From: JAUYLU01 sp038065675 | GTDB taxonomy: Bacteria > Patescibacteriota > Minisyncoccia > Phycocordibacterales > VMEP01 | Direction: 5' to 3' | Length of the DNA stretch: 46,698 bases | Assembly: GCA_038065675.1 (NCBI GenBank) | Contig: JBBTQM010000023.1 | Span: 1 to 46,698, forward strand | Part shown: piece by piece, positions 23,968 through 32,571 of the stretch | How the letters are laid out: each line of letters starts with the position of its first letter | Numbering within the stretch: position 1 is the first letter of the stretch | The notes under the pieces: generated by a model | Told to the model about the DNA's origin: nothing | What the model saw: the letters and a program-made list of their open reading frames with translations, nothing else | Database searches by the model: none | Translations under genes and position numbers: made by a program

Positions 23968-26126
23968 GGCTTTTTTTCTTCACCGCCGCCGGCCGGCTTT
24001 TCTTCTTTTGGCTTGGGTTCTCCACCCCTCATTTTTTCAAGTTTTTCCTTCTTGTCATCTCTTTGTTTTTGCAGTGCCTCCAGTCTTCTGGCGGTTTCCC
24101 TGCCGTTTTTCTTTTCTATCAATTCTATCCTTTTCGTTAAATCAATTTTTCTGTCAACGTCGGATTCCAGGAGCACGACTGCGTTGTTTGATTCCCTTGT
24201 GAGCTTTTCCACGGCCTCTTCTATATTGCCTACGGTTATCTCTTCAGGAAGCCCGGCCTTTTTAAGCAAATCCTTCAATTTGGTTTCAATCTTGTCGACG
24301 TCCGCTTCCAGTTTGCTTAGTTCTTCTGTAGACTTATTTATTTTATCCGCCGCCTCAATATCCCCCCTGATGCTTGCCGGCATACTTACCATCTTCGGAG
24401 TTCCCTTGATTTGCGCGACGAAAGATTCCTTATTGCTAGCGGTTATTTGTTTTGCCGTTTTGAACGTACCCCCTTCTTTTTCCACATATCGCTTGGAGTA
24501 TTCGCTTACCAATTCTTCATGCGATTTGCCTGTGGCCTGAACCAAATCTACCGGAGAAATATTCGGATACTTATTTTTTATTTCTTCTTCGGCGTATTTT
24601 CTCGCCTCCGCACTCTGAGTTTTCTCAAACTCAGCTTTTCTTTTAATCCCTTCTTCTTTTGTTTCTTTAAACTCAATAAGTTTTGCTTGGGCTTCGCGAG
24701 CCTTTTTCCTCTCGTCAATGGCGCCAGCGAATCCGCCCTTGCCACCAGCTTTCCCGAGGTCAATTCCGGCCCCGGCCGTTTTAAGTATGGCCCCGGCTCC
24801 CGGGAGGCTTGCTCCCCTTACATCAAAACTTCCTTTCGCGGCTTTATCTGTTAATTGAAGTGCACGCATAGCCATTCTTCCACGGAAGCTGTCCTCGGTT
24901 GCCAGTTCCTGAAATCCCTTTTGTCTCGCCATGAACGCCGCCCCGCGACCGAGGAATTGCCTCCCCATAAACCCGCCGACGCCGCCGACTGCCATGCCGA
25001 CCGCTTTCTGCCCGAAACTGGTAAAAGAATTGCCAAATTCTCCGGACAAGCTTTTCGTAATTTTAAGCGCCGTTATGATAAGGGCGATAAAAAGCGCGAA
25101 ATAGAAAATGATTCCCGAGGCTCCACCCGAGCCGGCTATGGCGGCGGAAAATCCTCCCGCCGAAGGGGTGGCTCCGGAGAGAGCGTTTAGTCCGGAACCT
25201 TCTGTCATTTTAAGAATAATCCATATGAAAAGGAGGAATACCGGCGCGACCAGACTTTGGTTTATGAGAGCGTTCCACCACTTGCCGGAATATTCTCCCA
25301 GCCGCGGCACCCAAGCGCCGACGAACCCTATGGGAGAAACGACCATCAGAAATATTAAAACTACCGTTCTCGCCAGGAACATTAGTCCGGCGAGGAAAAA
25401 CACGACCGCCGTGATGAGTATAAAAATACTTCCGAAAACCGATATTGAAAGTATCGCAAGAAAATCAAGCCCGTTTTTAGTTCCCGGGTCTTTGAAAATC
25501 GTGGTTAATTGCAGTTTCTCCATAAACTGGTCGGAAATGCCGGCGTCTATGGTATTGCCTCCGGTAATGCCGTTATAAAACTGAAAGGCGATTACGTTTG
25601 AGGAATCGATTATCACCTGAGTGAAAAACAAGCTGAAATTTATGAGAAGAGCCGAGATTATAATGCTCCCCAAAAGTTTCCGGTCGTCGCCCAATTGAAG
25701 AATCGTTTTGATGGCAATCCAAAGAATGACGAAGATGAAGACGATATTTAAAAGGTCGCGCACTACAACCCATGAATCCTGTATCCCAAGTAGTTTGGTT
25801 CTTTCCGATATATTGAGGGTGAACTGCATGGATAAGTCAAAAAATGCGGCAGTAACTTTTAGGGCATACGACATTATCGTTAAAATCGCATTGGCAATTG
25901 CCGGCAAGGGGCCGCAGTCTATGGGGCGGAGGAAAATATCAATAACACCGGGGATTAATGTCCCGCAGGGTTTTACTGATGCCGCGGTTGGCGTTGGCTC
26001 GGGGACAACTGGGTCGCCGGCATCAGTTTGAGCTGTCGCGATGAGTGGTGATGGCCCAAAACCATACGGAGCGGCAACCGCAACCAAGGCGACCAACACT
26101 ATTAATATATAAAGTGTTTTTTTCAT
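23964..26126 (-). CDS. VirB6/TrbL-like polytopic membrane protein
   Basis: 720 aa. Signal peptide (MKKTLYILIVLVALVAVAAP), then about six membrane helices between residues ~80 and ~370, including LLNIVFIFVILWIAIKTIL, IIISALLINFSLFFTQVII, FLARTVVLIFLMVVSPIGFV and VAPVFLLFIWIILKM. A Gly-rich segment (VGGVGGFMGRQFLGRGAAFM) leads into a ~300-residue charged, largely helical cytoplasmic tail with coiled-coil character, ending EKPAGGGEEKKP. This architecture fits VirB6/TrbL channel proteins of type IV secretion systems. It starts immediately after the stop of the preceding gene (TAA-ATG). UGA is its stop codon, which argues for the standard code. Confidence 0.7.
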   Translation of the reverse strand: MKKTLYILIVLVALVAVAAPYGFGPSPLIATAQTDAGDPVVPEPTPTAASVKPCGTLIPGVIDIFLRPIDCGPLPAIANAILTIMSYALKVTAAFFDLSMQFTLNISERTKLLGIQDSWVVVRDLLNIVFIFVILWIAIKTILQLGDDRKLLGSIIISALLINFSLFFTQVIIDSSNVIAFQFYNGITGGNTIDAGISDQFMEKLQLTTIFKDPGTKNGLDFLAILSISVFGSIFILITAVVFFLAGLMFLARTVVLIFLMVVSPIGFVGAWVPRLGEYSGKWWNALINQSLVAPVFLLFIWIILKMTEGSGLNALSGATPSAGGFSAAIAGSGGASGIIFYFALFIALIITALKITKSLSGEFGNSFTSFGQKAVGMAVGGVGGFMGRQFLGRGAAFMARQKGFQELATEDSFRGRMAMRALQLTDKAAKGSFDVRGASLPGAGAILKTAGAGIDLGKAGGKGGFAGAIDERKKAREAQAKLIEFKETKEEGIKRKAEFEKTQSAEARKYAEEEIKNKYPNISPVDLVQATGKSHEELVSEYSKRYVEKEGGTFKTAKQITASNKESFVAQIKGTPKMVSMPASIRGDIEAADKINKSTEELSKLEADVDKIETKLKDLLKKAGLPEEITVGNIEEAVEKLTRESNNAVVLLESDVDRKIDLTKRIELIEKKNGRETARRLEALQKQRDDKKEKLEKMRGGEPKPKEEKPAGGGEEKKP

Positions 26127-28115
26127 TTAGCCTGGAATTTGTCCCGAGGGGGCGGTGTTCTCTGACGGACTTCTTTCGCTCTTGCAGCCAGTCACGGCGC
26201 TACCCACCGCCGCGGCTTTCGACCTTATAGTGTCGCGCTCCGTCTCCGCGCTGGAAGCATGGCTGGGATTAGGAAGCCTCGCGGACATCCTCTGGTAAAG
26301 GTCCATTATTTCTTTTGCCGAGGAGGTATCGGTATTTGCCAGAGTTTTCTCCATTTTTTCCAACTCCACAATATCGAGCTCAAGCGCCCTGACTTCATCT
26401 TCGTATTGCGCGGCTACTCCCGCAAAATTGCTTATTTTTGGTATGTCCGGGTCGGAAAGATAAAACAAATTAGTACATTTTGGGCCGTTTGGTTCGCCCG
26501 ACGGGGCGGTTGATGAATGTCCCGACCCGGTATACGTTGGGATGTTTCTTGATTCCGATAGTCCTGTTATATAGCTTTTTATCCAACCTATGCTTTCTCT
26601 GCGCGCGACTGCATATCTGACGGCGGTAAGGCGGATACCCTCCAGTGTTTTTCTGGTGTTTTCGTCTATGGTAAATCGTTCGTTTATGCCGCCGATTATT
26701 TCACTTCCGACCTCGCTTGTAAGACGGTAAGTGAACCTATTCCCCTTATTTCTTGATTTAAGGTCTGAAAGTCCCATATTCAATATTTGCATTATTGCCG
26801 CTTTAAAAACCTGGCTCACCGCTTCGTTTACCGACTTGACCAACTCTGCCTGCCTTAAAGAACTTGCCGTAAGCTCGTTGGCGGCGGCGCCGACATAGCT
26901 TGCGGGGCTTGTTACTTCCTCGTCGCACCAGACGACGTTCCCGTCCGAGTCTTTTCTGGTAGCGCTCGGGTCATCGTCCGGGCATTCTTTAACCGCCCCC
27001 CAGCCCTGCGACATAATCAGTTTTTCCTCTTCAATTTTTTGGTTTTCACGCGCCGCCAGTTCGCTTTTTGACGCAAGCACGGCTCCAAGCGAGCTATTTT
27101 GCGGGTTTCTGGAAAGAGAATCCCATCCGCCCCACCCTCCCTTTTTAAAATCTCCGTTCGTGAAGCTTTGGACGCGGGCGTTTTGTTCGGCCGCCGTTGT
27201 CGGGCAATCCTCCGCCGCGTTTTTTACGGTTGTTTCCGCGGTGCCGCCCGTTGTTTCGGCTTGTGCCGCGGCATCGGGATTGTCGCCCGACGTTGAATTG
27301 CCCGGCGTGAAATCATACTCTTGCGCCAGTAGAATTCTTTCTTCTCCCGCGTTCTCGGTGCTCCCTATAACCGCCGCCATCCCGCGGAAAAATAATCCGT
27401 TGATTCTTCCGAAGAAAGACCCCGCCTCTTTTTCTTTGGCGAGAGTTTCTTCTTTTAGTTTTTCCTCCGCCCGCGCCAGGCGCGCCGTGCGGTCGCCGGT
27501 TTCAAAATCAACATTATTAAATCCGATGCCGGACGCTACTTCCCTCGCCTCCTTTTTTCGCCGGCATTCCTCGGCAAGAACCTCGCCGATGTCGGTTTTT
27601 TTCTGTTTTGGCCTTACCAACTCGCGCGCGATGGTGCGGGCGTACATTATTGAGGCATTTTCCGCTTCAAGTATCAGCGCCGCCTTTTCCCTCTCCACTA
27701 TGTTCCCGAAAAACCTTTGCGGATTTGATATGAAAAGAGGCTCTCCTCTGAACCCGCCGCGTATCCAGGTTAGGATGCTTTGCTTCATTTGCTCAAGGAT
27801 TATTTGCGCCGCGGCATAAGCAAGTCCGTTGAAGCAGTCCTGAATCATACGCATCCTGTTAGTGTCGTCTTCAATCGGCTTGTTCGTTATGGGAACGGCG
27901 GAAGACCCACCGGCGCTTCCCCCAAATAAACTGCTGAAACTGATCTTGCTTGTAAGCCACCCGGCTACCAGGTTTGCGGCACACCCGGCGATTGCACTTT
28001 TTAGAAAAGAGGTTTGCGCTTCGGCTTTTTCAGGTATGGCGATTAAAGCAGGAGGAAATACTAAAAGGAATAAGAGGGTTAAGGAAATTACTTTTTTGCT
28101 TTTGCTTGAAGCCAT
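26127..28115 (-). CDS. Large secreted protein of the secretion cluster, unknown function
   Basis: 662 aa. The signal peptide (KKVISLTLLFLLVFPPALIA to KAEAQ) is followed by a mostly helical, charged protein with Ser/Gly-rich linkers and a few cysteines (CAANLVAG, CFNGLAYAAAQIILEQM, ECPDDD, WCDEEV, CTNLFYL, CKSERS). There is no second clear membrane helix, so it is probably exported. Segments such as NELTASSLRQAELVKSVNEA and FKAAIMQILNMGLSDLKSRN recur in CPR secretion clusters in my recollection, but I cannot name the family. It lies second in the operon between the TSP3-repeat protein and the VirB6-like channel, so a periplasmic or pilus-tip role is an inference. Confidence 0.6.
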   Translation of the reverse strand: MASSKSKKVISLTLLFLLVFPPALIAIPEKAEAQTSFLKSAIAGCAANLVAGWLTSKISFSSLFGGSAGGSSAVPITNKPIEDDTNRMRMIQDCFNGLAYAAAQIILEQMKQSILTWIRGGFRGEPLFISNPQRFFGNIVEREKAALILEAENASIMYARTIARELVRPKQKKTDIGEVLAEECRRKKEAREVASGIGFNNVDFETGDRTARLARAEEKLKEETLAKEKEAGSFFGRINGLFFRGMAAVIGSTENAGEERILLAQEYDFTPGNSTSGDNPDAAAQAETTGGTAETTVKNAAEDCPTTAAEQNARVQSFTNGDFKKGGWGGWDSLSRNPQNSSLGAVLASKSELAARENQKIEEEKLIMSQGWGAVKECPDDDPSATRKDSDGNVVWCDEEVTSPASYVGAAANELTASSLRQAELVKSVNEAVSQVFKAAIMQILNMGLSDLKSRNKGNRFTYRLTSEVGSEIIGGINERFTIDENTRKTLEGIRLTAVRYAVARRESIGWIKSYITGLSESRNIPTYTGSGHSSTAPSGEPNGPKCTNLFYLSDPDIPKISNFAGVAAQYEDEVRALELDIVELEKMEKTLANTDTSSAKEIMDLYQRMSARLPNPSHASSAETERDTIRSKAAAVGSAVTGCKSERSPSENTAPSGQIPG

Positions 28116-28190
28116 GCGTCGGGTTTTTATCGTCTGTCCTTAATCGTTGCCGCCGTTTGAAAATAATTTTTCAAGGGCAAAAGACGCGCG

Positions 28191-29111
28191 TTAAAGCCCT
28201 TTGTTTAAAATGATACCACCCTTTTCCAGGTATGTCCCGATTTTTCCCAATATAACGGACATTTCTTTGTCTATGGCGCCGTACTCTATTATTCCCTCCA
28301 TTCCCCCCATCGGCTCTTTGAAAATTCCCTTGATTTTTTGGAGAGCATCCGCCAGGTTTTGATATTCGTTTGCGAGCAAAAAATGGTCTTCGGCAATCGG
28401 GGCGGGGACATTCATGGATATAATTTTGTCCCCCACCGTTTTGTAGTTTTTTATGGCGAGAGATATTTTTTCCTCGTTTTCCGCGATATTTTTTGAGTAT
28501 ACGAATTCGTACACGAAAACAAGCTCTTTCCCGAGGCTCAGTTCTTCGTAAAGTGAAGCAATCTTTCTCAGATTTGAGACGTATTCCTCAAGGGACTGCT
28601 TTGTTTCGGGGACGATTTTCAGGAGTCTTTCATCATAGAATATTTTGCCGGGGTCAGGCGAAATCCCTTGCGCTATTTTTTGGGATAAATTTTTAATTGT
28701 TTCCTCGTCCAATTCCGCCGTTTCCCCTGCGGAGATGTTCCCCAGAACTTCTTTTGTAATCTGGTAAATTTTCCCCGAAGGATTGGCCGCCATCTCGCCG
28801 CCGTTTGCCCGACTGTTTTGAATAACGGCCATCTTTTTTGATATTTCCTCGTTGTCGGGGATGCCGTCCCCGTCCGTATCTTTTTTCAGAGGGTCGGTTT
28901 CCCACAGGCGTTCTTCCCAATCCGGCACCCCGTCCCCGTCCGTATCCTGTTTTATGAAAACCGCGAGGTCATTTTTTGATTTGGCTTTGTCCCCCGCCAA
29001 ATTCAATGCAGGGAAAGTTCCCCCGGACAAAAAATATGCCGCGGCAATGATTCCAAGCCCGACAGCAAGCGCTCCCCATATTTTTTTATCAACTAAATTT
29101 AAGTAATTCAT
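28191..29111 (-). CDS. Membrane-anchored protein with calcium-binding thrombospondin type 3-like repeats
   Basis: 306 aa from the ATG at 29111; an extended -10 box TGATATAAT (minus 29130-29122) lies 10 nt upstream and rules out the longer start. One N-terminal membrane helix (IWGALAVGLGIIAAAYFLSG) is followed by two Asp-rich repeats, DTDGDGVPDWEERLWETDPL and DTDGDGIPDNEE, which match Ca2+-binding TSP3 repeats, and then a helical domain of ~190 residues. Likely extracytoplasmic. It is the first gene of the minus-strand secretion cluster, separated from the 662-aa gene by 75 nt. The function is unknown; calcium-stiffened surface spacer is a guess. Confidence 0.72.
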   Translation of the reverse strand: MNYLNLVDKKIWGALAVGLGIIAAAYFLSGGTFPALNLAGDKAKSKNDLAVFIKQDTDGDGVPDWEERLWETDPLKKDTDGDGIPDNEEISKKMAVIQNSRANGGEMAANPSGKIYQITKEVLGNISAGETAELDEETIKNLSQKIAQGISPDPGKIFYDERLLKIVPETKQSLEEYVSNLRKIASLYEELSLGKELVFVYEFVYSKNIAENEEKISLAIKNYKTVGDKIISMNVPAPIAEDHFLLANEYQNLADALQKIKGIFKEPMGGMEGIIEYGAIDKEMSVILGKIGTYLEKGGIILNKGL

Positions 29112-29153
29112 TATTGTTTTAATTATATCACTAGCCACCAACTAAAAAGCTTC

Positions 29154-29987
29154 CTAGTTTCTGCCAACCACCAACTGTTTCATCAGGCATTTCCATTTGT
29201 CTATGGTTAAATCTTCCGCCCGAGCATTTACGGGGACATTGCACGAGGATAATGCCTCGGCGGTTTTTTCTTTGCCAAATACCATGGATAAATTTTTTGA
29301 AATAATTTTTCGCTTGTGCGCGAATCCGGCGCGCAAAATTTTAAAGAATTTGTCCTCGTCCCTTTTTGTTTTTAGGCTTTCTTTGGAAATGTTTTCAATA
29401 ACAAGAATCGCCGAGTCTACTTTTGGCGGAGGGTTGAAGCTTCCGCGCTTTACTGTCGCTATATATCGCGGCGTTCCGTATATTTTTACCGAAATGGAAA
29501 GTATTGATTCTTTCTTGTCTTTCGCGCAAATACGCTCCGCCACTTCTTTTTGCACCAGAAGAACCATTCGTTCCGGCTGGTGTTTTGCGGACAGGAATTT
29601 CCGGAGAATCGCCCCTGTTATGTAGTAAGGAATGTTGGCAATTAGTTTGTAGTTTGCCTGCCTGCCGCGTTCCACCCGGCGCAGGCAGGTAGTTTTTAGT
29701 TTGTAGTTGGAGAAATCAAAATCCAGAATATCCCCCTGAACAATTTCAATCCTCCCATTTTTTATTTCAGGCGCGAATTTTTCACAAAGAGACGGGATAA
29801 GCTCCATGTCTTTTTCGACCGCGATTACCCGCGCGCCGGAAAGGATGAGTTCTTCCGTAAGAATTCCTTTGCCGGGGCCTATCTCAAGCACGGTACCGTT
29901 TGTTTTGATATCGCCCGCGCTTATTATTTTTGACAACGCGCTTTGCGACGTCAGAAAATGTTGGCCTAAGTATTTTTTTGCTTTCAT
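29154..29987 (-). CDS. rsmA: 16S rRNA dimethyladenosine transferase RsmA (KsgA) with an 18-residue insertion
   Basis: 277 aa. SAM-binding motif EIGPGKGILTEELILSGARV, acidic motif VEKD, QGDILDFDF and catalytic NIPYYITGAILRK are all present, as is the C-terminal RNA-binding region. The enzyme dimethylates two adjacent adenosines near the 3' end of 16S rRNA. Between DFDFSNYKL and IANIPYY an extra 18 residues, KTTCLRRVERGRQANYKL, are encoded by a 54-bp repeat insertion (29643-29696). Removing it restores the expected spacing. The frame is intact, so the protein may still function; the insertion lies just before the catalytic loop. Confidence 0.93.
   Translation of the reverse strand: MKAKKYLGQHFLTSQSALSKIISAGDIKTNGTVLEIGPGKGILTEELILSGARVIAVEKDMELIPSLCEKFAPEIKNGRIEIVQGDILDFDFSNYKLKTTCLRRVERGRQANYKLIANIPYYITGAILRKFLSAKHQPERMVLLVQKEVAERICAKDKKESILSISVKIYGTPRYIATVKRGSFNPPPKVDSAILVIENISKESLKTKRDEDKFFKILRAGFAHKRKIISKNLSMVFGKEKTAEALSSCNVPVNARAEDLTIDKWKCLMKQLVVGRN
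29643..29708. repeat. 54-bp in-frame insertion in rsmA with direct-repeat ends
   Basis: TAGTTTGTAGTT occurs at 29643-29654 and again at 29697-29708, exactly 54 bp apart. The interior is a GC-rich hairpin, GCCTGCCTGCC / GGCGCAGGCAGG-type pairing with a short loop. The length is a multiple of three, so translation passes through it. It looks like a small palindromic element with target duplication. Confidence 0.7.
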
Positions 29988-30014
29988 GTGTTTCTAAAAA
30001 CTCAAAACTAAAAA

Positions 30015-31943
30015 CTATTCTATATGTATAACCTTGCCCGCGTTTTCCCGCTTTTCCTGCTCAAGAAGCTCCGGCGGCATGTCAAAAATAAATTCCGACG
30101 GTGTATTTACCTGCCGCGAACCGAAAACCGTGCGCATCGCGGCGTAGGAAAGAAATAGTTTTTTCTCGGCGCGGGTCAGCGCCACGTAAAAAAGCCGACG
30201 TTCTTCCTCCTCATCTTCTTTTGTCGCCCCTGTTCCGTTTACTCGAGAATGAGGGAAAAGGTCTTGTTCAAGTCCGGTGATGAAAACGTGGGAAAATTCC
30301 AGTCCTTTGGCGGCATGCACCGTCATTAGTTTTACTCCCCGCGCGTCTTCCGCTTTCACCTCCTCGGCGGCGAACAGCGCCGCGTCTTCCAGAAGTTTAT
30401 CCGCGCCTTCTCCTAAGGGGAGCGTGTCATAGCGCGCGGCGAGAGCGGCGAGTTCATACAAGTTTCCCAGCCGCTCCTTGTCTTCTTCCGTCCCGCCCTG
30501 CAGTAATTTTTCCATGCCGGACTCCTTTATTATTTTTGTAACTATGCGCGACGGCGGTTCTTTGGGAATCGCGCCGGAAAGTTCGTCTATAAATTTTTTG
30601 AACTGCCCGAATTTCTCTTTTGTGCCGCGTGGGAGTTCCCCCGTTTTGCCGGAGGCGATTTTAAGAAAACTCATCTTACCGATGCCGCGCGGCGGATAAT
30701 TTAAGGCGCGCTTCATGTCCGGCAAACTCTCCGGATTAAACGCCAAACGAAAATAAGAAAGAGCGTCTTTTATTTCTTTGCGGTCAAAAAATCTGACCCC
30801 CATCACTTGGTAAGGGATGCTAGCGCCAAGAAGCGATTCTTCAAAAACGCGCGATTGGAAGTTGGCGCGGTAAAGTACCGCGATGCGTTCCGGCTTCACC
30901 CCATTTCCCATAAGAGAAATAATTTTCCCCGCAACGAAGTTGGCTTCATCGGCTTCGTCCATCGCCTCAAACAACCCGATTCTTTCCCCCGAATCTTTCC
31001 TCGTGAAAAGAGTTTTGTCTTTGCGTATCGTGTTTTTCTTTATGATTTGATTGGCGGCTTCCAAAATGTTCCCGCTTGAGCGGTAATTTTCTTCAAGAAC
31101 GACAACTTCCGCCCCTGGATAATCCCGTTCAAAATTAAGAATGTTTTTCATGTTGGCGCCGCGCCATCCGTAGATATTTTGGTCGCTGTCGCCGACAACG
31201 CATATATTTTTGTGTTCATTCGCCAAGAGTTTTGAAAGTTCGTACTGCGCTTCGTTGGTGTCCTGGTATTCGTCTATGTGGATGAACCGGAAACGCTTGG
31301 CGTAATTTTCCCTTACCTCTTTATTTTCGCGCAAAAGACCGACGGTTTTTGATATTAGGTCGTCGAAATCAAGAGCTTTGGATTCCGCAAGTTTTTTTTC
31401 GTACCGCACCCAGATGCGGGCGAGTGTTTTCGGGAAAAATCCTTCCGCGTCCCGCGCGAATTCTTCCACCGAGACGAGGTCGCCTTTATAGCGGGAGATT
31501 ACGTTTCTTATCCTGCGCGGCTCAAATTGTTTTACATCAAGGCCTTCGTCGTTTATGGCTTCTTTTACGAAAGAGACGCTTTCGCCCTCATCAAGAATGG
31601 CAAAATGCCGGGAAAGGCCGAGCAATTTTGCCTGTTCTTTGAGTATGTAAACTCCCAATGAGTGGAATGTTTTTATGATTGGCGACTCATCTGAAGAAAT
31701 AGCCCCCCCTTCTTTATTAAGAAGAGATAAAACGCGCTCACGCATTTCGGCCGCGGCTTTGTTGGTAAAGGTGACGGCAAGAATTTCCTGCGGCACTACG
31801 CCCCCGCGGATGAGAGAAAGTATCCGGTGGACGATTGTTTTGGTTTTCCCCGCCCCGGCACCGGCCATGATTATAAGCGGGCCATTTTTATGCGCCGCCG
31901 CCCGCGCCTGCTCCTTATTTAGCGATTCCCCGATGATTTTCAT
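30015..31943 (-). CDS. UvrD/PcrA/Rep-type DNA helicase
   Basis: 642 aa, superfamily 1A. Motif I IMAGAGAGKTKTIVHRI (~25-41), motif II FIHIDEYQDTNEAQYELSKL, motif III VVGDSDQNIYGWRGAN, motif IV LEENYRSS, and late motifs VKLMTVHAAKGLEFSHVFITG and YVALTRAEKKLFLSYA are all visible. The protein unwinds DNA 3' to 5' in repair and replication restart. It is somewhat shorter than PcrA/UvrD (~720 aa), lacking part of the C-terminal tail. It directly follows a structured leader homologous to that of tsaE-polA and precedes rsmA by 27 nt. Confidence 0.92.
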   Translation of the reverse strand: MKIIGESLNKEQARAAAHKNGPLIIMAGAGAGKTKTIVHRILSLIRGGVVPQEILAVTFTNKAAAEMRERVLSLLNKEGGAISSDESPIIKTFHSLGVYILKEQAKLLGLSRHFAILDEGESVSFVKEAINDEGLDVKQFEPRRIRNVISRYKGDLVSVEEFARDAEGFFPKTLARIWVRYEKKLAESKALDFDDLISKTVGLLRENKEVRENYAKRFRFIHIDEYQDTNEAQYELSKLLANEHKNICVVGDSDQNIYGWRGANMKNILNFERDYPGAEVVVLEENYRSSGNILEAANQIIKKNTIRKDKTLFTRKDSGERIGLFEAMDEADEANFVAGKIISLMGNGVKPERIAVLYRANFQSRVFEESLLGASIPYQVMGVRFFDRKEIKDALSYFRLAFNPESLPDMKRALNYPPRGIGKMSFLKIASGKTGELPRGTKEKFGQFKKFIDELSGAIPKEPPSRIVTKIIKESGMEKLLQGGTEEDKERLGNLYELAALAARYDTLPLGEGADKLLEDAALFAAEEVKAEDARGVKLMTVHAAKGLEFSHVFITGLEQDLFPHSRVNGTGATKEDEEEERRLFYVALTRAEKKLFLSYAAMRTVFGSRQVNTPSEFIFDMPPELLEQEKRENAGKVIHIE

Positions 31944-32060
31944 CCTGTTAGAAGTTAAAGATTAAGGATATTTTACTAAGAATGAAGCCGTAAGGCGCTA
32001 CTCTCCATTAAGCACTTTTAATAATTCTAACGATAGGTGAACTTCTGGCAGGATTCATGG
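31944..32060 (-). promoter_or_regulatory. Structured 5' leader B of the UvrD-like helicase gene
   Basis: On the minus strand the leader starts CCATGAATCC (32060-32051) and ends CTTTAACTTCTAACAGG one base before the ATG. GTTAGAA (32031-32025) pairs with TTCTAAC (31953-31947). An alternative pairing joins CCTG..AGAAGTT near the 5' end with AACTTCT..CAGG near the start codon, so two mutually exclusive closing helices exist in this copy. Relative to leader A there is an ~18-nt insertion after CCATGAATCC; the 3' half is nearly identical. The extended -10 box TGATATAGT (32073-32065) lies 5-7 nt before the conserved start. Confidence 0.55.
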
Positions 32061-32065
32061 GGAAA

Positions 32066-32266
32066 CTATATCACGTCTTTTATTTGTCTTTTTAAATACC
32101 GGCGTTTTTTGTCGGGGCAGTATTTATTGGCGACGTAGAGCGAGAGAAATACTGAAGTAACCTTTAGTATTTCCGAGCCGAGGAGCCAATATAGGCTTGT
32201 AATGACCCTGTGCTCTTGGCGCAGGGGCCTATATTTTGCCGTTTTGCCTTGGGTTTTTATGTTCAC
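32066..32266 (-). CDS. Possible 66-aa hypothetical protein
   Basis: An ATG frame upstream of the helicase leader reads MNIKTQGKTAKYRPLRQEHR and then ITSLYWLLGSEILKVTSVFL, ending in a basic KKRRYLKRQIKDV. It has one hydrophobic stretch and a basic tail, as small membrane proteins do. Its stop codon overlaps the -10 box of the helicase leader. No family was recognised and no ribosome-binding site is visible. The 5' half lies inside a GC-rich stem (32219-32276), so the region may be RNA instead of protein. Confidence 0.25.
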   Translation of the reverse strand: MNIKTQGKTAKYRPLRQEHRVITSLYWLLGSEILKVTSVFLSLYVANKYCPDKKRRYLKRQIKDVI

Positions 32267-32571
32267 ACCCCCTGCGCCCGCCTTGCTTGACTTACGCCCC
32301 CCCTCTCTATAGCATTTAATATAGGGTAAGAATGAATGAATATACGGTAAATGGCTTGGTTAAGCCATTTTGTCAGTCTATCGGATGAAATTACCTTAAA
32401 AATTGCCATATTTCAGGAAAGTTACAGACATCTTTTGGTCGTCCTGTAACGGAATAGGACAATTGCTATTTTAGGCTTATTTTCCTTCATAAAAAAGACG
32501 AAACCGCCGCAGTAAGACTTTCTGGCTGGTTTCTGAAATATAAGAAATTTTTATTTCCGGCTGCCCCGGCA
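32217..32571. other. Intergenic region with several hairpins, no recognised RNA
   Basis: Upstream of the M23 peptidase gene. It contains a long-range stem GGCGCAGGGG / CCCCTGCGCC (about 32218-32277), a perfect 9-bp hairpin AAATGGCTT-GGTT-AAGCCATTT followed by a short T tract (32349-32370), and a GTTACAG/CTGTAAC stem (about 32420-32450). A -10-like TATAGG lies 6 nt before an 18-codon frame (32332-32388, MNEYTVNGLVKPFCQSIG). These could be parts of a small RNA gene, a leader peptide, or chance; I recognise no known family. Confidence 0.3.

Noticed and set aside
23964..23970. UGA recoding (Gly) as in some CPR lineages
   Set aside because: UGA ends the VirB6-like and Ig-like genes at normal ATGA overlaps, so it is a stop here.
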